Part shown: positions 47,556-56,872 of the stretch, in pieces | Position numbering within the stretch: position 1 is the stretch's first letter | How the letters are laid out: the number at the start of each line of letters is the position of its first letter | Source: Cylicocyclus nassatus | Lineage: Eukaryota > Nematoda > Chromadorea > Rhabditida > Strongylidae | Assembly: GCA_958299035.1 (NCBI GenBank) | Contig: CATQJL010000112.1 | Location: 42,908,833 to 42,972,832 of the forward strand | Reading direction: 5' to 3' | Length of the DNA stretch: 64,000 nucleotides | The notes under the pieces: model-generated | The model's input: only the letters and a program-made list of their open reading frames with translations | Database searches by the model: none | Told to the model about the DNA's origin: nothing | Program-made: the position numbers and the translations under genes

Positions 47556-47916
47556 ATCGTCTGAGCGTATATAAGCAGTTATGTGACATACACACTGCTC
47601 ATTCTTGTGTCACCACAGTCGAACGGGCTCGTCTAAAGCGGTTGCACACTGCAATATCGGTAATACACTGGTGAGTGAAAGTCATGGCCCAACCTCCTTC
47701 TTCCACACTAGATGAATCGAATATGAAAGTGGGAAGAGGTGTTTGGCGGTCAAGAGCAGACATCCTTGTGACTGACACCTTTCAGGCCTCTGATGACGGC
47801 GTGTAGCCGAAACGTAAGGCAATAAAGTGTATTACTATAAAAAACCTGTACGGCACAGAACAAATACTGAAGTTATCTTTCAAATGCCCAGGTTTCAAGA
47901 TAAAAGGACTTTCAAG
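47556..47916 (+). repeat. pseudo-LTR, outer right copy
   Basis: Repeats 44555-44908 and continues to TTTCAAG, where similarity to the internal copy stops and the 12-bp target duplication begins. It includes the first ~30 codons of the element frame as a dead-end start (47827). Confidence 0.8.
47790..47814 (+). ncRNA. hammerhead-ribozyme-like motif 4
   Basis: Identical core to motif 3; trailing position, as expected for 3' self-cleavage of a tandem transcript. Confidence 0.5.
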
Positions 47917-48500
47917 ATTCATGTAATCGTTCCATTTGCCAACCCAGACTCAAACTCATCATTAGGTTGGCACCCTTTTAAGCCTCAACATTCGACTTCG
48001 ACCGTTGTGCAAGACTTTGTACTTTGTTTGAAAAATTCAAACGTAAATCCTTCGTTTCCACCACGAACTCTGCATCCTATGAAAATGAATAGGCAAATCA
48101 ACGCAAGCATGCCCTCTCTTACTTCTTAGCTCCGGAGCTTTGAGGATAGCTTTGCGGAGAATTCAAAAACTCTAGAGCAGAAATATCATCATACAAGCGA
48201 TGCATTTGCCTCATAACAGAATCTGCGAAGGCAGAAGTCGAATGTTTAGGTCCAAAAGTGAGCGCCAACCCTATAGTGAGTTTGAGTCTGGGTTCGCAAT
48301 TGGACGATTAAACAGTACTTTTTGAGCGTAAAACAGCAGAATTATTAGTCCCTTATCTTTTATCCGCTCGAGCTGGATAAAGGTTTGGAATCCCAACAAA
48401 ACAGGAGTTTTTGGCACCGACTTGGTCCAGAGCCATTTCGAGCTATGTAAGTGAAGTAAAGTTTCCCTTTTGAACTTTTAGGTTCAGCATGTAGTAGGTA
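47917..48500. repeat. inner left arm, loop and right arm of the interrupted inverted-repeat element
   Basis: 47917-48030 (containing AACCCAGACTCAAACTCA and ACATTCGACTTC-like blocks) is inverted at about 48,215-48,320. The right arm then continues to about 48,500, mirroring 39944-40137. Without the Penelope composite the element would be about 0.8 kb with arms of roughly 350 bp around a short loop. No coding capacity. It begins with the right copy of the 12-bp duplication (47917-47928). Confidence 0.75.
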
Positions 48501-48532
48501 TCTAAAGTTATCTAAAGTCTAAAGGTATGTAA

Positions 48533-48568
48533 AGTTACGATCTAAAGTCTCAGACCTTTAGATTGTAA
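48533..48568. repeat. hairpin with 14-bp near-perfect stem
   Basis: GTTACGATCTAAAG pairs with CTTTAGATTGTAAC around an 8-base loop; one mismatch. Confidence 0.5.
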
Positions 48569-48670
48569 CTTTATATAAGAATCTGAACGCCAAAGGTTGT
48601 CAATGGTTTCGTGCATTTCTTTCAAAAAGCCCAGGAAACGGCAAAATATGGGGTGATCGTAATCATAAAC

Positions 48671-48853
48671 CAGTGGCGCACCAGGGAGCCCCTCCCTCCT
48701 TCCCGAGAATTGGTCGCGAAATTTTTGGAAGTCACTTATATGGGTTATAAAAACGTGCAAGTGACTTGTTTATACTTGTAAATAATTGAAATAATTTTAG
48801 ATTTTTTAAAGGTTCAATTTAGCCTTAGAAAAAGATTTTTTTCGGGGGCCCGA
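48671..48853. mobile_element. truncated hAT-like MITE
   Basis: Begins CAGTGGCGCACCAGGG and shares TGGGTTATAAAAA, GTGCAAGTGACTTGT and TTTAGCCTTA blocks with the 322-bp element at 9890-10211. The right end is missing where the BEL-type LTR sequence begins. Confidence 0.6.
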
Positions 48854-48854
48854 T

Positions 48855-49660
48855 CTTTATATGATGAAATGAGCTTTTAATTATGAAGCATAATGACACT
48901 AAAACGCTAAGGAATTAATGAGCAACGGTAATCCAGAATTTGAGGAAGGCAAAATTGATGTAAAGATTCAATGTGCAAAGTAAGCTAACATTTGAAGAAA
49001 GCGAATTAAAGGCAGTGTCCCGGCAGATTCGGGTCCTGGGAGATATACGTGTGGTGGGGTTCCTGGTCACCCCATCGACCTCCAGGCGCACTCCTGCTGG
49101 GTGATGTTCCCCCTGGGCCGAGAAAATGGACCTTGAACCGGCGCGCGCAACCCCAACTGGCGCGCGCCTGGACGGCCTTCCCCGCCTGTTCGGCGCGGGA
49201 TCCCACGAGCGCTCTTCCCTATGATGCATGCTATCCAAAGCAAGAATTATAGGCGGCAGGATCTTCGTCTGAGGACCTCCCCCAACTTTTCATTAAAAAT
49301 CTCGTCCAAGCTGCTTTTCTGGAATTAGGGAAACGCCCCAAAATCGGCCTTTTCAGCCCGTTCAAAGCTCAAATTCGGATTCTACGTGGCGAAAAGGCCT
49401 AAAACGTGCAAAAAGGTGGAGGTGCAAAATCTGCCGGGACACTGCCTTTAAGCTAAATGATTCACATTGATGAGTAGGATTGAACAATTACGGTAGAGAC
49501 GGGGCCAGCCTCCGTTATTTTCGCGGGTAGAATAACTAATCAGTGTACAGGCAGTTGCGTGGAAAATACAGTTTTTATGGTTATATGGTGCGGAATGCAA
49601 GAATAGTTCAATTTTTTACTACGGCACTTTTGGGAGAAGCAGTATTTTGTAGAATTATAA
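48855..49660 (-). repeat. BEL/Pao-type LTR, interrupted by a TTAA MITE
   Basis: 48,940-49,006 and 49,452-49,660 match 60,380-60,660 closely (for example GATTCAATGTGCAAAG, AAGAAAGCGAATTAA, CATTTTCGCGGGTAGAATAA). The other copy is uninterrupted. It lies downstream of the minus-strand env relic, the position of a 3' LTR. The LTR label is inferred from this placement and from the TATA box in the sister copy; a full matching 5' LTR is not present in this window. Confidence 0.5.
49010..49447. mobile_element. 438-bp MITE with TTAA target duplication and preserved empty site
   Basis: Terminal inverted repeats AGGCAGTGTCCCGGCAGA and TCTGCCGGGACACTGCCT are perfect over 18 bases. TTAA flanks both ends (49006-49009, 49448-49451). 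The paralogous sequence at 60,449-60,452 has a single TTAA with no insertion, so the ends are certain. TTAA points to a piggyBac-type transposase acting in trans; a PIF/Harbinger element with a 3-bp TAA duplication is the alternative. The interior is GC-rich on its left side; its reading frames on both strands have no known domain. Confidence 0.9.
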
Positions 49661-49859
49661 GAACTCCCAAGAAAAGAAAAAGGTTGATAAATACTAAATT
49701 TACGTCTTTTGAAATTATGAAGATATTCCTGTTGAGATCGTAAGTAGGAGAAAGTATGACACAAGTATAAAGAAAAGGAGGGTCACAATCATGAACAAAG
49801 TTTTGAACGGATAGAGGAAAATAATTCCTGGACATGCGCTTCTGATTGTGTCAGTCAAT

Positions 49860-51060
49860 GTTTTTAGGAATGATCTATGCCGTGGAGTGTCCGCTTATTA
49901 TTGCCTTCACCAGTGAGTCTTCTTCTTCTCTAGAATAGTCTTCGGTACTGAAGGTTGCCCTTGAGTGTGATCATGTGTTTGCTGGACATGAAATCTTGCA
50001 TTCTATGGGGAGTGAGGATGTATTGAAATGGAACCGCAGTTCGTTAGTATATCCTTGGCTTGTGCACTGAGCTATTTGGTTCGCGGCGTGCTAATCATGA
50101 TTTCACACAAAGCATTGTTCTAGCGGATTGTGATCTTGAGTTTGGTCGCTACAAAGTGTAGTTGCAAAGCAGATCCGATGCCGAATATAGCGTAGACACT
50201 TTGTCTTCTGGAATGATCATGGAATTTTTTGAAACTTATGGAAGAGGTGAAGCTTGCATCGGTTTGTCCATGTTGCCGGTGCGACATATGCAGGAGGCTC
50301 TTTTGAGCGTGATACATGAAAAGCTTTTGTAGAGAAAGAACACTGAAAGTCTTTTACTTTTTGGTGAATGCAGACTGTAGTTGGCCAGCGCTTACAGGAC
50401 TGGGACTGCCTCTGAAAGCAGGTTGGGTGATTGAAACCTTTCCATCTGGTTCCATGGAAGTTTACGAAAGAATGGGCAGTTGCGGTACTGTAGATCCCTA
50501 AGGCTAAATTTCAGATATTCCCAATTGCGTGTTTGTCCTGTGCGCAGCAGAAGTTGGTAGAGGATGATTTGTTGGCTTGCTCCAATGTCACTTCGGCGCT
50601 CACTGTTCTCTCCCAGCTGGGCACCTTAAACTTTGTAGACTTTGAAAGCGTTGGATTCGCCTAGATGCGATAGAAGAGGCAGCTTGGTTGACAGATAAAA
50701 CAACCATCACGAGCAATACATCCGCAGCTTGCCGCACCGAAAGTGTCACCAGGTCTTTGGTTGGCTAAGTTAGATAATTCTTTCATCTTGGTAACGTGTG
50801 TGTTGTTTCATAGGCGTTTTGAACGCAACTTCCTGCAAGGTAGCATCGGTGGATGGACTTTGTGAGTATTTGGTGATTTCTGGTGTAGGAATCAATAGTC
50901 TTTTGACAGCGAATATCTATGCCGTGGATTCTTGCAGATAAAAGACCAACGGCGCTGCCGCGGTATTCGTTATCCACGTGGCATGATTCTTGTTGTAGAC
51001 GTTGCAGCGTAATTAAGGTAGCCTTTTTGAATGTGCACAGTTCTTCGGTTTGCATGGAAA
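49860..51060 (-). pseudogene. envelope-like relic of a BEL/Pao element (phlebovirus Gc-like), several frame breaks
   Basis: Minus-strand fragments in changing frames resemble the class II fusion glycoprotein that nematode BEL retroelements carry as env and that is related to phlebovirus Gc. Visible blocks are a Cys-rich segment with SCLFYR (about 50,670-50,720), a following SWERTVSAEVTLEQA block (about 50,590-50,640), SLRDLQY, and a Cys/Ser-rich part near 50,240-50,290. Stops and frameshifts occur throughout, so no functional protein can be made. The family call is by remembered similarity. Confidence 0.5.
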
Positions 51061-51106
51061 CAATGTTTTCGCTTGCAGTGATTGAAACGATTTGAGAGCT
51101 GCCGAC

Positions 51107-51660
51107 CTATAACTTTATAGCTTTGACTATAATAGAATCATCGTCCTTCTGTATGACTCCGTAGTGAAATAGATAATGGTAGGGTCTGTGAATTTCCTCG
51201 AATGGTACAGTTTGACAACATTCCTTTGCAGTTAGTACTGAATCACCGCGTGATACCCCTTCAGATATGATGGGTTTTGCTGTGACTGTTTCAGCTGGCT
51301 TCAAAGACATAGTTACTCTAAAGTAGTTATCTGGCACCTCTGCTGGATCTTCCCTGATTGGCACTGAGACAATGTAACTTTTCATCATGATCATAAGATA
51401 TGCTACGATCATGATGAAAAGGGACTGCTGAAATGTTCGAGGGATTCTGCGTCTTCTCTTTGGTTCGAATCATCCACGATTCCTATCGACTCAAGCTTCC
51501 AGAGGTGACTCACCAACTCACAGAGGTCATTGTGGATTGCTGGGTTTGCCGTGTTATCACTTTCAATCGAAACGAAGCTGTAGTCATTGTACCTCGCATC
51601 AAGAGTTTTTTTAAGGATGATATCGCCGATTGTGGTGTGAAGAAGACGATGTCCTTTGGC
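51107..51660 (-). pseudogene. BEL/Pao pol relic: linker and start of reverse transcriptase
   Basis: Minus-strand peptides LWKLESIGIVDDS and, after a frameshift, RPYHYLFHYGVIQKDD correspond to the segment between protease and reverse transcriptase of BEL/Pao elements. The catalytic RT core, RNase H and integrase are absent: the next recognisable sequence is env-like. This indicates an internal deletion of more than 2 kb relative to a complete element. Confidence 0.6.
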
Positions 51661-52040
51661 TAAGTTCTTATAGTGAAAACTGTAGGTAGTACAATGCCCC
51701 AGAAGTGGTCGTTCCCAATCGGTATTGACGGTTTACAAGAAGTCATAGATAGGTTGCTGCCAGGGATGATTTGTGTTACATCTTCAGCCAAACATGGCGC
51801 AGACTTTACTAGACATTTGACACCATTCCCGGTTTCTATTCCCGCTTCGTAAACTGCACATTCCATCATTCGGGGTTCCAGGCCGAAGGTCGAAACGCTC
51901 AGCATCGTTGCAACAATTGGTAGATCAAGAAGCTCTGCAAGATTATTTGTAATGTGGAGACGGTGGAACCGCAGAAGGGCTGATACTGTTGTGAAATGCG
52001 AAGGGTCACTTGGATTGAAAAGTTTAACTTCGGCACACAT
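51660..52040 (-). pseudogene. BEL/Pao aspartic-protease region (DUF1758-like) relic
   Basis: A 126-codon minus-strand frame contains ITNNLAELLDLP and, at its end, IPIGNDHFWGIVLP. These match the region after the protease active site of BEL/Pao pol and its closing G-x-D-x-x-W motif. The catalytic D-S-G triplet itself lies before a frameshift and is not intact in this frame. Confidence 0.6.
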
Positions 52041-52184
52041 TATTGGAACTGATTGATCAGACTTTCATTTGACACGAAGGTGATGTTATTCGGAATGTCT
52101 TTGGAGGAAATTGAGGGTATCCTGACGCGGAGCCCTTTGTTGAAAAAAGGGATTTTGGTCTTGATGTTGTGCAGAGTCAAGAAT

Positions 52185-52270
52185 GGTGCTTTTTGAACAT
52201 ATTTTGCAGCGAAATTTTGACTTACATTTTCTCGTATTGTGTCGAGGGGAAAGACAGTTATAACAAACGT
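52185..52270 (-). pseudogene. BEL/Pao gag nucleocapsid zinc knuckle relic
   Basis: The minus strand encodes CYNCLSPRHNTRKC, a CX2CX4HX4C knuckle, followed by FRCKIC; this is the usual double knuckle of BEL/Pao gag. The second knuckle is incomplete. Confidence 0.65.
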
Positions 52271-52579
52271 CGTCTTCGTGCCTCTTCGGGTCGTTGTCGA
52301 AGAGTTGTGAATGCGGAGCAGCTCAAAGCAGAATGATTGTTTGATCCGCGAAGGCGCAGGTTTGAGAAATGTCAGTTGATTTTAGACGAGAACATGGGTA
52401 CTGCTTGTTGGCTACATATGAGCCCTGACGTAAAGTGGGATATTCGGACGATTTTGAATAAAAATCCATCTCAGAGAGTGTGATTCCTTCAGTACGATGT
52501 GTCAGCTTTGTCAGCAAGTGCAGGAGCTCCATTGGAGTGACGTTACGATCATGTTGCGTCTAATCATACATTTGGCTCT

Positions 52580-53110
52580 TTACACTGGGGAGAAGCTTGA
52601 TGAGGAGAAGCGCACCAAGAGCTTTCTTCTTCGAGTCTTCGTTGCAATCGGAAACTGCCTCACAAGTGCAAACATATGTGTAGAGGGACAGTAGGTTATG
52701 CCTTTCGGGATTACGGGCCGGTGAGGAATCGAGTTTCGTGTAAGATATGTATAGTAGATGTATAAAATATGTTCTAACGTTACTTTGTCAAAGTGAGTCC
52801 TCAGAATCTTCATGGCTACTTTATAGTTCCCAGGTGTCACGACAGTCCTTGTATGACGTGTAACACCTTTACTCGCAAAAAGGATTTAAGAAGAGAGAAT
52901 TTCGTTGTATCGCCTAGCTGTGTCTTATTGCCTACCAGAGTCGCGAACCTTGAGGAGAATTCGGGATAATCGAGCAGATTTCCGTCGAATGTAGGTAGTT
53001 CTAGCTTAATGAGAATGGACGCATCCACAAAGTTCATGAGGGAGGCATCGGTGGCATGAGTGATCGGTATTTGAGGAGTAGTATGCGATGTCCTATTGTG
53101 TTCCAGTTTG
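52580..53110 (-). pseudogene. BEL/Pao gag (DUF1759-like) relic
   Basis: Two adjoining minus-strand frames carry LELPTFDGNLLDYPEFSSRF and then TPGNYKVAMKILRTHFDK. These are the F-D/N-G-D...Y-x-x-F and N-Y-x-x-A-x-x-x-L patterns of the conserved BEL/Pao gag domain. A frameshift near 52,840 separates them. The 5' end is cut by the Gypsy-type element at 53298. Confidence 0.7.
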
Positions 53111-53297
53111 TTTCTTATTCCAGTGTAATTGGCTCAGCAGTGGCCGACAAGAGGGATAAACGGCGAGTTGAGTATTCTTGATCGAGGTATTTAGAAGAGA
53201 ATCCATGTTTTCCAAGGTATTCACTGCTTCAAAGAAACAATATGGTAGTGTAAGGCTCGGCATAGTTCCGCGCAGGTAGTACTAAGATTGATGAAGG

Positions 53298-53493
53298 TGT
53301 TGTGCAGCCGCACAAGAAACCAAAGCTCGAGAAGAATGAACGAATATGCTGATCTGTTGTTTATGATATGTGATATAGTTATGTGCACTATATATAGGCA
53401 TTCCTTAGTAAGTACAGATTATTCTTAGTTCCTTGTCGTCAAGTAAAGAACTTGGTCTTCAATCGTCTTCCTACACACGCCATGGCAAACACA
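53298..53493 (+). repeat. 5' LTR of the Gypsy-type element
   Basis: TGTTGTGCAG...GGCAAACACA, with TG...CA ends and near-identity to the 3' LTR. An ACTATATATAGG TATA-like box lies at about 53,386-53,397. Confidence 0.85.
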
Positions 53494-53826
53494 ACAACTG
53501 GCGATCAGAACCCGAACCCAAGCCCGAACCCGACCCCCAACATGGACCCAACCCACCTTCTGATGCTGCAAATCATGGAGCTGCGGAAAGAAGTAAAGAA
53601 GGAACAAGGATCCAGCGAGGATTACGTGATGAATGCAGTCGCTACTCGCCTACCAGAATTCGATCAGAACCCGAACCCGAGCCCGAACACGGACACGATC
53701 CACTTTCTAATGAAGCAAATCATGGAATTGTGGAAGTCTTGTCGAGAACCCATGGCTGAACTGACGAAGCAAGAACCAACGAAGAGTACAAAGACTACTT
53801 GGAACTGCAGAATCACATACAGATGA
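53482..53826 (+). CDS. Gypsy-type gag N-terminal frame, starting inside the 5' LTR
   Basis: ATG at 53482 lies in the last 12 bases of the LTR. Translation runs straight through the candidate primer-binding site (TGGCGATCAGAACCCG from 53499). The product starts MANTTTGDQNPNPSP and contains two copies of a unit DQNPNPSPN...LMxQIMEL about 60 codons apart, an internal duplication. It stops at 53826; the next frame (53799-55037) overlaps by 28 bases in the -1 frame. The capsid domain expected between this part and the zinc knuckles is missing. Confidence 0.55.
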   Translation: MANTTTGDQNPNPSPNPTPNMDPTHLLMLQIMELRKEVKKEQGSSEDYVMNAVATRLPEFDQNPNPSPNTDTIHFLMKQIMELWKSCREPMAELTKQEPTKSTKTTWNCRITYR

Positions 53827-55037
53827 TCGACAAAGCCAAGGTACCTCAGGTCAGCGTGAATCAGATGAATGAGAACCCGCAAGTCGACACGATGCAGCGA
53901 GACGAGAAGCGGAAGCCATTCATCGGTCACAAGCCCAAAACACATCTTTGTATGAACTGCGGAGCGAAAACCCATAGGGCCAGGAAGTGCGAGAAGCCGA
54001 TCACTGAATGCAACTACTGCAAGAAGCGTGGACATTTAGAGAGGTACTGTCTACGTAAACTATTTGTCGATGAAGCCAAGGACGTCCATCCTGTCGTCAT
54101 CTCACCGCCTAAAGAAACGAAGTCGTACTGCAATGTGAAAACCAACAACACAAGTATCGAGTTACGACTTGACTGTGGAGCTGAACATCGCGACACATGG
54201 ATCAAGACTGGCCGACACAAGCTAAAGAACCTGAAATATAATTCGACTGCTGCTAGTGGGACCAGCATTACATGCCATGGACACAGCACTTGTGAGCATG
54301 CGCTAAATGGCATCGCCTTGAATGGTACCACAAATGTACTTGATGCACCAGCTCTACATGAAGTGCATTGGAACCAGAGCGACTGTGCCTTTCACAGTGA
54401 TATCGGCTGTCATAATTTGAATGCAATGACCGCTACGAACGATACACTTGACAAGAAGCAAACTCACCTGACAACACAGTTCGCAGAAGTGTTTCAACCC
54501 AAAACAGAAGACGGCACGAAAACAACGGCTGCCTTTGTGTTCGAAAAAGAGGATGAGAGCAAGATATTCGGCAAAACCCGTTCAAAATCCAGTCAATTTG
54601 GAAGTGTCGAGGTACCTGTTTCTTATAATATTACTCAATTCAGGACAGCCGAAATCCGCGAATCTGGAAAAGCCAGACAAGTTCGGCTTACTCACCATCA
54701 GCAGTGCAATGAACAGGCCGAAAGAATCGTCGACAACTTCCAGTGCCTAGTATCCAAGCCGAAAAGGGAGGAGACGTTAGCCGAGGCAATGCAAAAGTTC
54801 CCCATGTACTGCGATATATCAAGCCCAACTTTGGATGATTTCTCCTTTGGTGAGATGTTCACTGAATACGAAGTTTATATCGCTCCAGGTCCACTGTACT
54901 CGGCTGACGAGAAACATAAAGTGCAACCTAAGAAGATGAAGTGTCAACTCAATTCCCAGCGCGGAAAGGACCCACCGCTTCACTTAGAAGGGGAGGTGTT
55001 GTGCAGCCGCACAAGAACCAATGCTCGAGAAGAATGA
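53799..55037 (+). CDS. chimeric Gypsy-type gag-pol remnant: zinc knuckles, protease, integrase tail
   Basis: 412 codons without a stop. Residues 51-64 and 71-84 are two CX2CX4HX4C knuckles (CMNCGAKTHRARKC, CNYCKKRGHLERYC). Residues 120-190 resemble a retropepsin, with DCGA at 125-128 in place of the catalytic D-T/S-G-A. Residues 220-275 resemble the segment before RT (FAEVFQ...). After a deletion, residues 304-340 (NEQAERIVDNF) are the C-terminal part of integrase. The RT, RNase H and integrase core are absent, yet the fused frame is open and runs into the 3' LTR. It is non-autonomous, and the altered protease triplet suggests it is inactive even if translated. Confidence 0.7.
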   Translation: MELQNHIQMIDKAKVPQVSVNQMNENPQVDTMQRDEKRKPFIGHKPKTHLCMNCGAKTHRARKCEKPITECNYCKKRGHLERYCLRKLFVDEAKDVHPVVISPPKETKSYCNVKTNNTSIELRLDCGAEHRDTWIKTGRHKLKNLKYNSTAASGTSITCHGHSTCEHALNGIALNGTTNVLDAPALHEVHWNQSDCAFHSDIGCHNLNAMTATNDTLDKKQTHLTTQFAEVFQPKTEDGTKTTAAFVFEKEDESKIFGKTRSKSSQFGSVEVPVSYNITQFRTAEIRESGKARQVRLTHHQQCNEQAERIVDNFQCLVSKPKREETLAEAMQKFPMYCDISSPTLDDFSFGEMFTEYEVYIAPGPLYSADEKHKVQPKKMKCQLNSQRGKDPPLHLEGEVLCSRTRTNAREE

Positions 55038-55191
55038 ACGAATATGCTGATCTGTTGTTTATGATATGTGATATAGTTATGTGCACTATATATAGGCATT
55101 CCTTAGTAAGTACAGATTATTCTTAGTTCCTTGTCGTCAAGTAAAGAACTTGGTCTTCAATCGTCTTCCTACACACGCCATGGCAAACACA
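54997..55191 (+). repeat. 3' LTR of the Gypsy-type element
   Basis: Differs from the 5' LTR by only a few changes near the left edge (AGAACCAATGC versus AGAAACCAAAGC), indicating a young insertion. Confidence 0.85.
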
Positions 55192-55335
55192 TGGCATGGC
55201 ATCTTAGGTAAGGTGATTATCGCCGGCCCTAACAAAATCAGTTCCCAACAACTATTTATTAGCAAGGAGACACCATGCGATTCGACAAATAACAAGTGAC
55301 CTCTCTAACTAAGATGGATGAACTACAAAAGATTG
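55192..55335. other. short unassigned spacer
   Basis: No gene or repeat recognised. It could be the displaced 5' end of the BEL relic, but no match is visible. Confidence 0.4.
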
Positions 55336-55337
55336 TA

Positions 55338-56870
55338 CAGTGCTGGCCACAATTTTACAGCCACCCTAGAAATCGTCGTAATTTTCGTTCTTGTCAATTC
55401 TGAAACTGCTGTATTGTGCGCATGTCAACCTACCCTGACTCCTCAAAACGGCTTCCAGTCTTGTTGAGATTGAACGGAGAAAAACGTAAAAATTCGAAAA
55501 AGCCCTCTTTGAAAGCTGGACAAAATTATATAGCCACCTGGTTTTTCTAATCACTATCGCATTCGTTGACTCTCAAATTTTTTTGTACAATAATACCCCA
55601 AAATATGAAACATTTGCAACACCTATGGCCTCTCATCCTACTCAAGTAGGAGCGATCACTGCATTTTTTGCTTTCAAAAGCACCAAAAATCAGTTTGCTT
55701 CAACAAACAACGGTTTAAGAGTTTTCAAGCTCTTGTTCATTTCAAATGATAATCATGGAATCTACTGACTGTTCTGGATAGATGAGGTGAAGAGCGCTCG
55801 TACACTCTGCGTAATCGCTGATTTTGACGGACAGACTCCGACCTCACCATAGGGTTGAGGCACCTTTGCATCACAAACTTCGATTTTGAAGCAACAGAAA
55901 TTACTGCAATGTAGCCATTACGAAAGCTATACAACAGTGAACTCGTGTGCGTGACTGGGAAAAAATTTCGGGATTAAGCACTCTGGTTCAGCCGCAGGTG
56001 ACATCCACTGAATGTTGAGTGGAGCACCCTGTACAATCAAAGCCAACTGAGATCACGAGATAAAACAGGAGACGCTCAAAACTTCAAAATCTTAGCTAAT
56101 CTCATTCATCGGATGAAATATGACGTGAAATACAGAGAAAAATGAGGAGATCTAGGGTTGTATCGAATCTTCTGCTCGCAGGGAAATTTCGCGAAAAGTA
56201 TCTTAAGTCAAAATCGCTACCGCATATTAGGGAAACTCTGAAAGTTGTTGCGAAAGCTGCGTCCCCATGCAGGCAATGTAATAAATCAAGTTCAGCACTT
56301 TGTGGACATTGCAAACTGAGTTTTGTGATTCAAAAGCGTTTTAACCCTATGGTGAGGTTGGAGTCTGTCCGCCAAAATAAGCGATTACGCAGAGTTTACG
56401 AAAGCGTTCTTCACCTCATCTATCCAGAACGGTCAGTAGATTCCATGATTATCATTTGAAATGAACAAGAGCTTGAAAACTCTTCAAACCAGTTGTTTGT
56501 TGAAGCGAACTGATTTTTGGTGGTTTTGAAAGCAAAAAATGCAGTGATCGCTTCTACTTGAGTAGGATGAGAGGAGGTGTTGCAAATGTTTCATATTTTG
56601 GGGTATTATTGTACAAAAAAATTTGAGAGTCAACGAATGCGATAGTGATTAGAAAAACCAGGTGGCTATATAATTTTGTCCAGCTTTCAAAGAGGGCTTT
56701 TTCGAATTTTTACGTTTTTCTCTGTTCAAACTCAACAAGACTGGAAGCCGTTTTGAGGAGTCATGGTAGGTTGACATGCGCACAATACAGCAAACTTTCA
56801 GACAGATTCATTGACAAGAACAAAAATTACGACGATTTCTAGGGTGGCTATATAATTATGGCCAGCACTG
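55338..56870. mobile_element. Tc1-type foldback element A (1.53 kb)
   Basis: Starts CAGTGCTGGCCACAATT and ends AATTATGGCCAGCACTG, the terminal motif of Tc1-like transposons, with TA on the left (55336-55337) and CA on the right. The arms are inverted copies for about 590 bp, around a centre of about 350 bp. A 105-codon plus-strand frame (56142-56459) includes SRVVSNLLLAGKFREKY, which weakly resembles the DNA-binding start of Tc1 transposases; no catalytic DDE region is present. Confidence 0.85.
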
Positions 56871-56872
56871 CA

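Larger units (their letters stand above)
40138..47916. mobile_element. composite of two divergently oriented Penelope-like elements
   Basis: Left half, minus strand: a 5'-truncated copy (43484-43660), a full-length copy (ORF 40454-43195) and its trailing repeat to 40138. Right half, plus strand: a 5'-truncated copy (43661-44554, with a gap), a full-length copy (ORF 44814-47555) and its trailing repeat to 47916. Within each half the truncated and full copies are in tandem, which produces the pseudo-LTRs typical of Penelope-like elements. The halves are joined at 43660/43661 with a few bases of microhomology. One 12-bp target duplication surrounds the whole block, so it appears to have arrived in one event or been rearranged after insertion. 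Confidence 0.85.
53298..55191 (+). mobile_element. short internally deleted Ty3/Gypsy LTR retrotransposon
   Basis: Two LTRs of 195-196 bp flank 1.5 kb with gag, protease and integrase-tail sequence but no reverse transcriptase. A purine tract (AGAAGGGGAGG, 54986-54996) precedes the 3' LTR. No matching target duplication was found (AAGG on the left, TGGC on the right), so an end may have been rearranged. It sits against the gag end of the BEL relic. Confidence 0.85.

Noticed and set aside
49049..49252. Open frames inside the TTAA MITE
   Set aside because: The GC-rich left half gives overlapping open frames on both strands with no transposase motif.
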